NCBI GenBank assembly: GCA_905215115.1
Contig: CAJMOP010000067.1
Location: 1-10,594, forward strand
From: an uncultured bacterium
Lineage (GTDB): Bacteria; Actinomycetota; Coriobacteriia; Coriobacteriales; Coriobacteriaceae
Length of the DNA stretch: 10,594 nt
Direction: 5' to 3'
The position numbers and the translations under genes are program-made. The notes under the pieces are model-generated. The model was given only the letters and a program-made list of their open reading frames with translations, had not been told where the DNA came from and did no database searches. The number at the start of each line of letters is the position of its first letter. Position 1 is the first letter of the stretch. Below are positions 10,391-10,594 of the stretch, one piece after another.

Positions 10391-10594
10391 ATGGGGCACA
10401 ACATGGATTTTACGGTCGAGAATGCGGGCACCACGATTGCCTGTCGCGAGTTTGCCGAGCCGGGCGTGCCGTCGGATGCGCCTGCCTTGGTGTGCGTGCA
10501 CGGCGCTTGCGTCGACGGCACATTTTTTGACGGGATCGCCCGCGAGCTCGCCTGCGGCTATCGCGTAATTGCCTACGACCGCCGCGGTTGCGGC
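10391..10594 (+). CDS. Alpha/beta-fold hydrolase, partial (N-terminus only)
   Basis: The frame is open from ATG 10391 (or the in-frame ATG at 10403) to the window edge, 68 codons. It shows the first strands of an alpha/beta hydrolase: ALVCVHGACVDGTFF, with the HG oxyanion-hole turn, and ELACGYRVIAYDRRGCG, the standard strand-4 motif. The nucleophile elbow (GxSxG) and the Asp and His of the triad lie beyond the window, so neither substrate nor activity can be judged. AAGG at 10378-10381 is 9 nt before the first ATG and supports 10391, but a start at 10403 with GGGG before it is also possible. Confidence 0.8.
   Translation, partial: MGHNMDFTVENAGTTIACREFAEPGVPSDAPALVCVHGACVDGTFFDGIARELACGYRVIAYDRRGCG

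Overview
The window looks like chromosomal DNA from a GC-rich actinobacterium of the class Coriobacteriia, most likely Collinsella or a close relative. This rests on strong G/C bias at third codon positions, long antisense open frames over real genes, the style of the IS3-type transposase, the mixed PFK, and many intergenic palindromes. No rRNA, tRNA, CRISPR array or prophage is visible, so the organism call is an inference.

Layout. Positions 1-410 are the end of an IS3-family insertion sequence, with its first transposase ORF (minus strand) running off the left edge. Positions 411-848 hold no convincing gene but two inverted-repeat elements. Then come three minus-strand genes: a membrane-anchored XRE-type regulator (849-1778), a phosphofructokinase (2171-3250) and a membrane-anchored Ntn-hydrolase of the choloylglycine/linear-amide family (3390-4475). 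The last of these is divergent from a plus-strand M18 aminopeptidase (4637-6022). Two tandem terminators isolate the aminopeptidase from a plus-strand toxin-antitoxin operon with a RelB/DinJ-like antitoxin and a PIN-domain toxin (6236-7103). Three minus-strand genes follow, each apparently its own unit: a D-2-hydroxyacid dehydrogenase (7338-8273), a SEC-C-tagged type I methionine aminopeptidase (8404-9291) and a COG0731-like radical SAM protein (9451-10227). The start of a plus-strand alpha/beta hydrolase (10391 on) reaches the right edge.

How it works together. Most genes are single housekeeping or metabolic units (glycolysis, peptide turnover, N-terminal Met removal, 2-oxoacid reduction). 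The only clear operon is the toxin-antitoxin pair, with an 8-nt overlap. I did not find a large novel multi-gene system. The unusual material is in the spacers. A 185-bp inverted repeat takes in the stop codon of the PFK gene. Two ~70-bp hairpins share termini but have different, self-complementary interiors, and each sits 40-43 bp beyond a stop codon. A 99-nt near-continuous hairpin follows the toxin gene. A 148-bp inverted-repeat element lies beside the IS, and one terminator-like hairpin occurs twice. These look like families of dispersed palindromic elements acting as, or hitch-hiking with, gene ends.
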